Shown here: in pieces, positions 61,080 through 64,000 of the stretch
How positions within the stretch are numbered: the first letter of the stretch is position 1
How the letters are laid out: the number at the start of each line of letters is the position of its first letter
Origin: JBIQKZ01 sp044464765
GTDB taxonomy: Bacteria; Pseudomonadota; Gammaproteobacteria; Burkholderiales; Burkholderiaceae_B
Direction of reading: 5' to 3'
NCBI GenBank assembly: GCA_044464765.1
Contig: JBIQKZ010000003.1
Coordinates: 186,001 to 250,000, forward strand
Length of the DNA: 64,000 nt
Position numbers and translations under genes: made by a program
The notes under the pieces: model-generated
What the model was told of the DNA's origin: nothing
Database searches by the model: none
What the model saw: only the letters and a program-made list of their open reading frames with translations

Positions 61080-61331
61080 GTGAATTCCCATTTATTGGAA
61101 ATCCTGGTCTGCCCATTGTGCAAAGGACCCCTGCGCCACGATCGCGAACACCACGAACTGATCTGCTCCGCTGACAAACTGGCCTTCCCCGTACGGGACG
61201 GGATCCCTGTCATGTTGGAATCCGAAGCGCGCTCTACCGTCGCAGCGGCCGGCGCTGCCCCGCAGGCCGACCCCACCGGGCCCCCCGCCGCCACCGGCGA
61301 CGCAGACCATTCCAGTCCCGACCCATCGTGA
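61080..61331 (+). CDS. Trm112-family small protein
   Basis: An 83-residue protein from GTG 61080 with GGAG before it. LLEILVCPLCKGPL is typical of Trm112 proteins; of the four Cys only part of the set is kept. The C-terminal tail is Pro/Ala-rich and variable. It often lies between lpxK and kdsB. Confidence 0.85.
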   Translation: MNSHLLEILVCPLCKGPLRHDREHHELICSADKLAFPVRDGIPVMLESEARSTVAAAGAAPQADPTGPPAATGDADHSSPDPS

Positions 61332-62092
61332 GCTTTACCGCCATTATCCCTGCCCGCGCAGGCTCTACTCGCTTACCTGGAAAACCGCTGCTGGATATTG
61401 CCGGCAAGCCCATGGTCGTGCGCACGGCGGAACGTGCCCGTCTTTCCCGCGCCGATCGGGTGGTCGTCGCCACCGACGACCCGGCCATTGTGCACGCCGT
61501 ACAGCGCCACGGCTTCGAAGCCCTGCTGACAGCCAGCAAACACCCCACCGGCACGGATCGGCTCGCCCAGGTCAGCGACATGCTGGCCCTGGACAACGAT
61601 GCCATTGTCGTGAATGTGCAAGGCGACGAACCCTTGATCGACCCGGACCATATCAACGCGGTTGCCGATTTGCTTGACGCACGGGAAGACGCCGCCATTG
61701 CCACCTGCGCCTGTCCGATCACGAGCGCCGACGCCATGTTCAACCCCAACGCCGTCAAAGTCGTTTGCGACGCCCGACAGTTGGCGCTGTACTTTTCTCG
61801 GGCGCCCATACCCTGGGCCAGAGATGCGTTGGCCGACGGAAAGCGTGTCTTGGCCAAGAATCTTCCCGCACTGCACCATATCGGCCTGTACGCGTATCGC
61901 GCACATTTTCTGCGACGCTTCCCAACACTTCCCATCGGACCGCTGGAAACCTTCGAAGCACTGGAACAGTTGCGCGCCCTCGAGAACGGTTATTCGATAG
62001 CGGTACTGACCACACATAGCCCGCCCGCAGCAGGGGTCGACACCCAGGACGACCTGGTGCGCGTGCGCGATATATTCGTAAATCGGTTATAA
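61328..62092 (+). CDS. kdsB: CMP-KDO synthetase
   Basis: A 254-residue cytidylyltransferase: PARAGSTRLPGKPL at 7-20 and NVQGDEPLI near 97-105. It activates KDO for lipopolysaccharide. GTG start overlaps the previous gene. Confidence 0.95.
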   Translation: MSFTAIIPARAGSTRLPGKPLLDIAGKPMVVRTAERARLSRADRVVVATDDPAIVHAVQRHGFEALLTASKHPTGTDRLAQVSDMLALDNDAIVVNVQGDEPLIDPDHINAVADLLDAREDAAIATCACPITSADAMFNPNAVKVVCDARQLALYFSRAPIPWARDALADGKRVLAKNLPALHHIGLYAYRAHFLRRFPTLPIGPLETFEALEQLRALENGYSIAVLTTHSPPAAGVDTQDDLVRVRDIFVNRL

Positions 62093-62191
62093 ATCGAGTT
62101 CTAATTTTCTGATCCGACCCGAAGAAACCAGCACATATTGCTGCGTTGCGGCATAATCAGAAAGTTTAAAAAAGTAATCCAGGAGAAATTC

Positions 62192-62848
62192 ATGCGACTG
62201 ATTCTGCTCGGCCCCCCAGGCGCTGGCAAAGGCACCCAGGCAGCGTTCATCACCGAAAAATTCGGCATCCCCCAAATATCCACGGGCGATATGCTTAGGG
62301 CCGCGGTCAAGGCACAAACTCCGCTCGGTCTGGAAGCCAAGAAGATCATGGACACCGGCGGCCTGGTATCCGATGAGATCATCATCGGCCTGGTGCGTGA
62401 TCGCCTGGCGCAACCCGACTGTGAGCACGGCTACTTGTTCGATGGATTTCCACGCACGATTCCACAAGCGGACGCGCTGAAAGATGCCAACATCCCTCTG
62501 GACTTCGTCATCGAGATTGTCGTGCCCGACGAGAACATCATCGAGCGCATGAGCGGTCGACGGGTGCACCCTGCCAGCGGGCGGAGCTATCATGTTACGT
62601 TCAACCCCCCTCAGGCGGAAGGCAAAGACGACCTCACCGGAGAACCATTGGTGCAGCGCGACGACGACCGGGAAGAAACCGTGCGCCACCGCCTGTCGGT
62701 CTACCAGGACCAGACACGCCCCTTGGTCGACTACTATTCCCAATGGGCGCAAAGCAACGATGGCAAAGCTCCCGCCTTCCGGCAAATTTCCGGTGTTGGC
62801 ACGCTGGACGAGATCAAAGAGCGCATCAATCAGGCCTTGAACGCCTAA
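62192..62848 (+). CDS. adk: Adenylate kinase
   Basis: A 218-residue kinase with GPPGAGKGTQ at 7-16, DGFPRTIPQA and the LID domain including RVHPASGRSYH. The ribosome site AGGAG is good. Confidence 0.96.
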   Translation: MRLILLGPPGAGKGTQAAFITEKFGIPQISTGDMLRAAVKAQTPLGLEAKKIMDTGGLVSDEIIIGLVRDRLAQPDCEHGYLFDGFPRTIPQADALKDANIPLDFVIEIVVPDENIIERMSGRRVHPASGRSYHVTFNPPQAEGKDDLTGEPLVQRDDDREETVRHRLSVYQDQTRPLVDYYSQWAQSNDGKAPAFRQISGVGTLDEIKERINQALNA

Positions 62849-62875
62849 GTCCCGCTCACCTCAATCCGACAACAC

Positions 62876-62897
62876 AAACGGGCCTGCAGGCCCGTTT
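62876..62897 (+). terminator. Terminator-like hairpin after adk
   Basis: AAACGGGCC pairs with GGCCCGTTT around a TGCA loop (9-bp stem); the T-run is only three bases. Confidence 0.6.
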
Positions 62898-62913
62898 GCA
62901 CGATGAGACAACT

Positions 62914-63672
62914 ATGGAAATCAAGAACAAAGTGTTTATTGTCACCGGCGGTGCGTCGGGATTGGGTGCCGGTACGGCCCGCATGTTGGTCCAACAAGGT
63001 GCGCGCGTGGTGCTTGCCGATGTACAAGACGAAGCCGGACAGGCGCTTGCCAACGAACTGGGCCAAACCTATGTGCATTGCGATGTCACCCAGGAAGCGG
63101 ATGCCCAGGCCGTGGTCGACGCCGCCGTCACGCTGGGCCCCCTGTTTGGCCTGATCAATTGCGCCGGCGTGGCTCCGGCATCGCGCACCGTCGGCAAGAA
63201 CGGCCCGCATGCACTGGAGCTATTCCAGAAGGTTGTCATGATCAACCTGGTGGGCACGTTCAACATGACGCGGTTGGCCGCAGCGGCGATGTCCGCCAAT
63301 CAGCCCGAACCCACCAAGGAACGCGGCGTTGTGATCAACACCGCGTCGGTGGCCGCCTACGACGGTCAAATCGGCCAGGCGGCTTACGCGGCATCCAAGG
63401 CCGGTGTCGCAGGCATGACCTTGCCAATCGCCCGAGACTTGTCCACCATTGGCATACGTTGCGTAACCATCGCCCCAGGCATTTTCGGCACACCCATGGT
63501 GTTCGGCATGCCGCAGGAAGTGCAGGAATCCCTGGCTGCCAGCATTCCCTTTCCGTCGCGGCTGGGTCGACCCGAAGACTATGCAAAACTGGTGCACAGC
63601 ATTATTGTCAATGAAATGCTTAACGGCGAAACCATCCGCCTGGATGGCGCGATACGCATGGCGCCGCGCTAA
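62914..63672 (+). CDS. SDR 3-hydroxyacyl-CoA dehydrogenase-like
   Basis: A 252-residue short-chain dehydrogenase: GGASGLGAG near 12-20, NCAGVAPA near 86-93, catalytic YAASK near 155-159. It resembles type 2 3-hydroxyacyl-CoA dehydrogenases (HSD10-like), which would oxidise short-chain hydroxyacyl-CoA. Substrate by resemblance only. Confidence 0.82.
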   Translation: MEIKNKVFIVTGGASGLGAGTARMLVQQGARVVLADVQDEAGQALANELGQTYVHCDVTQEADAQAVVDAAVTLGPLFGLINCAGVAPASRTVGKNGPHALELFQKVVMINLVGTFNMTRLAAAAMSANQPEPTKERGVVINTASVAAYDGQIGQAAYAASKAGVAGMTLPIARDLSTIGIRCVTIAPGIFGTPMVFGMPQEVQESLAASIPFPSRLGRPEDYAKLVHSIIVNEMLNGETIRLDGAIRMAPR

Positions 63673-63731
63673 AGGCGCAGACAATTCACACAAGGACGCC
63701 CGGTGCACATAAATACCGCTCCTTCAGCGCC

Positions 63732-64000
63732 ATGAGCCTGCTTAGATCAGCGGCGACCATCAGCAGCTTTACGCTGATCTCCCGCATCACCGGATTGATC
63801 CGCGACATCCTGATCGCGGCCTCTTTCGGCGCCGGCCCGCTGACTGACGCATTCTGGGTGGCCTTTCGCATTCCCAACCTGTTGCGTCGCCTGTTTGCCG
63901 AGGGCGCTTTCTCCCAGGCCTTCATTCCCATCCTGGGCCAGGCGCGCACCGAAAACCCGCCCGAAGCCGTTCAACGCCTGCTGGATCGCGTTGCGCTGCT
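63732..64000 (+). CDS. murJ: Lipid II flippase MurJ (partial)
   Basis: Only the first 89 codons are visible; the gene runs off the right edge. MSLLRSAATISSFTLISRIT, GPLTDAFWVAFRIPNLLRRL and EGAFSQAFIPIL are typical MurJ/MviN sequences. Confidence 0.9.
   Translation, partial: MSLLRSAATISSFTLISRITGLIRDILIAASFGAGPLTDAFWVAFRIPNLLRRLFAEGAFSQAFIPILGQARTENPPEAVQRLLDRVAL

Noticed and set aside
1..64000. CRISPR arrays, insertion sequences, rRNA genes
   Set aside because: No regularly spaced repeats, no transposase frame and no rRNA sequence were seen.

Overview
This 64 kb window is the right-hand part of a lambda-organised temperate prophage (about 1-29315) joined to ordinary chromosome (about 29315-64000). 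The chromosomal half looks like a betaproteobacterium of the Alcaligenaceae type (Bordetella, Achromobacter or Pusillimonas relatives). It is GC-rich and has dapC-dapD-dapE-prmB, ribF-ileS-lspA-coaBC-dut, pqiA-pqiB-pqiC, clpS/clpA and exbB-exbD-lpxK-trm112-kdsB-adk in compact clusters. The genus assignment is inference from gene content and order.

Prophage, read from right to left. The integrase lies next to an intact tRNA-Leu(UAG) whose 3' end (29315) faces the prophage; the other end of the prophage is outside the window. The immunity region spans 13.8-16.4 kb. A CI-like repressor that lacks the usual C-terminal autoprotease is read rightward and a YdaS/Cro-like gene is read leftward. Between them lies a near-perfect double operator with two opposed promoters. 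A second copy of the same double operator sits at 16328-16367 over a strong rightward promoter (PL). Between the two operators lie a 32-residue membrane peptide, a DUF3800 gene, a tail-anchored protein and a small acidic protein, all candidates for expression in the lysogen.

The PL transcript (16.37-28.2 kb, plus strand) opens with a boxA/hairpin antitermination-like leader and a terminator. It then carries many tiny genes, a hairpin-rich gene-poor stretch with a tRNA-like fold (18969-19596), and a recombination module: coiled-coil protein, ERF annealing protein, YqaJ-type exonuclease and SSB. Four HNH/zinc-finger endonuclease-like genes are scattered along it. It ends with accessory proteins, one of them a large mosaic protein, and an excisionase. 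The PR transcript (13.8-6.4 kb, minus strand) carries Cro/YdaS, a YdaT-like regulator, a DUF1364 protein, a Rha-type protein, an O-like replication protein with iteron-like repeats, a DnaC-like loader, a RuvC-like resolvase, small proteins and a Q-like antiterminator. A late promoter (about 6.4 kb) followed at once by a terminator leads into the late genes: metallopeptidase, TerS, TerL, DUF4055 portal, MuF-type head protein, scaffold and a P22-like coat protein cut by the window edge.

The chromosome on the right side holds lysine and peptidoglycan precursor synthesis (dapC, dapD, dapE), ribosome and translation functions (prmB, rsmB, ileS, ABC-F), cofactor genes (ribF, coaBC), envelope functions (pqiABC, lspA, lpxK, kdsB, exbBD, murJ), proteolysis (clpA, clpS), stress genes (csp, sodB), DNA repair (uvrD-like, xseA) and metabolism (pcaF-like thiolase, an SDR, a desaturase). 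The most notable intergenic stretch there is 58466-58960, with a DnaA-box palindrome beside an AT-rich block.

The most interesting parts are the immunity/lysogeny module, the antitermination leader, the structured 19 kb segment and the four endonuclease-like genes. All statements rest on reading the sequence; no database search was run.
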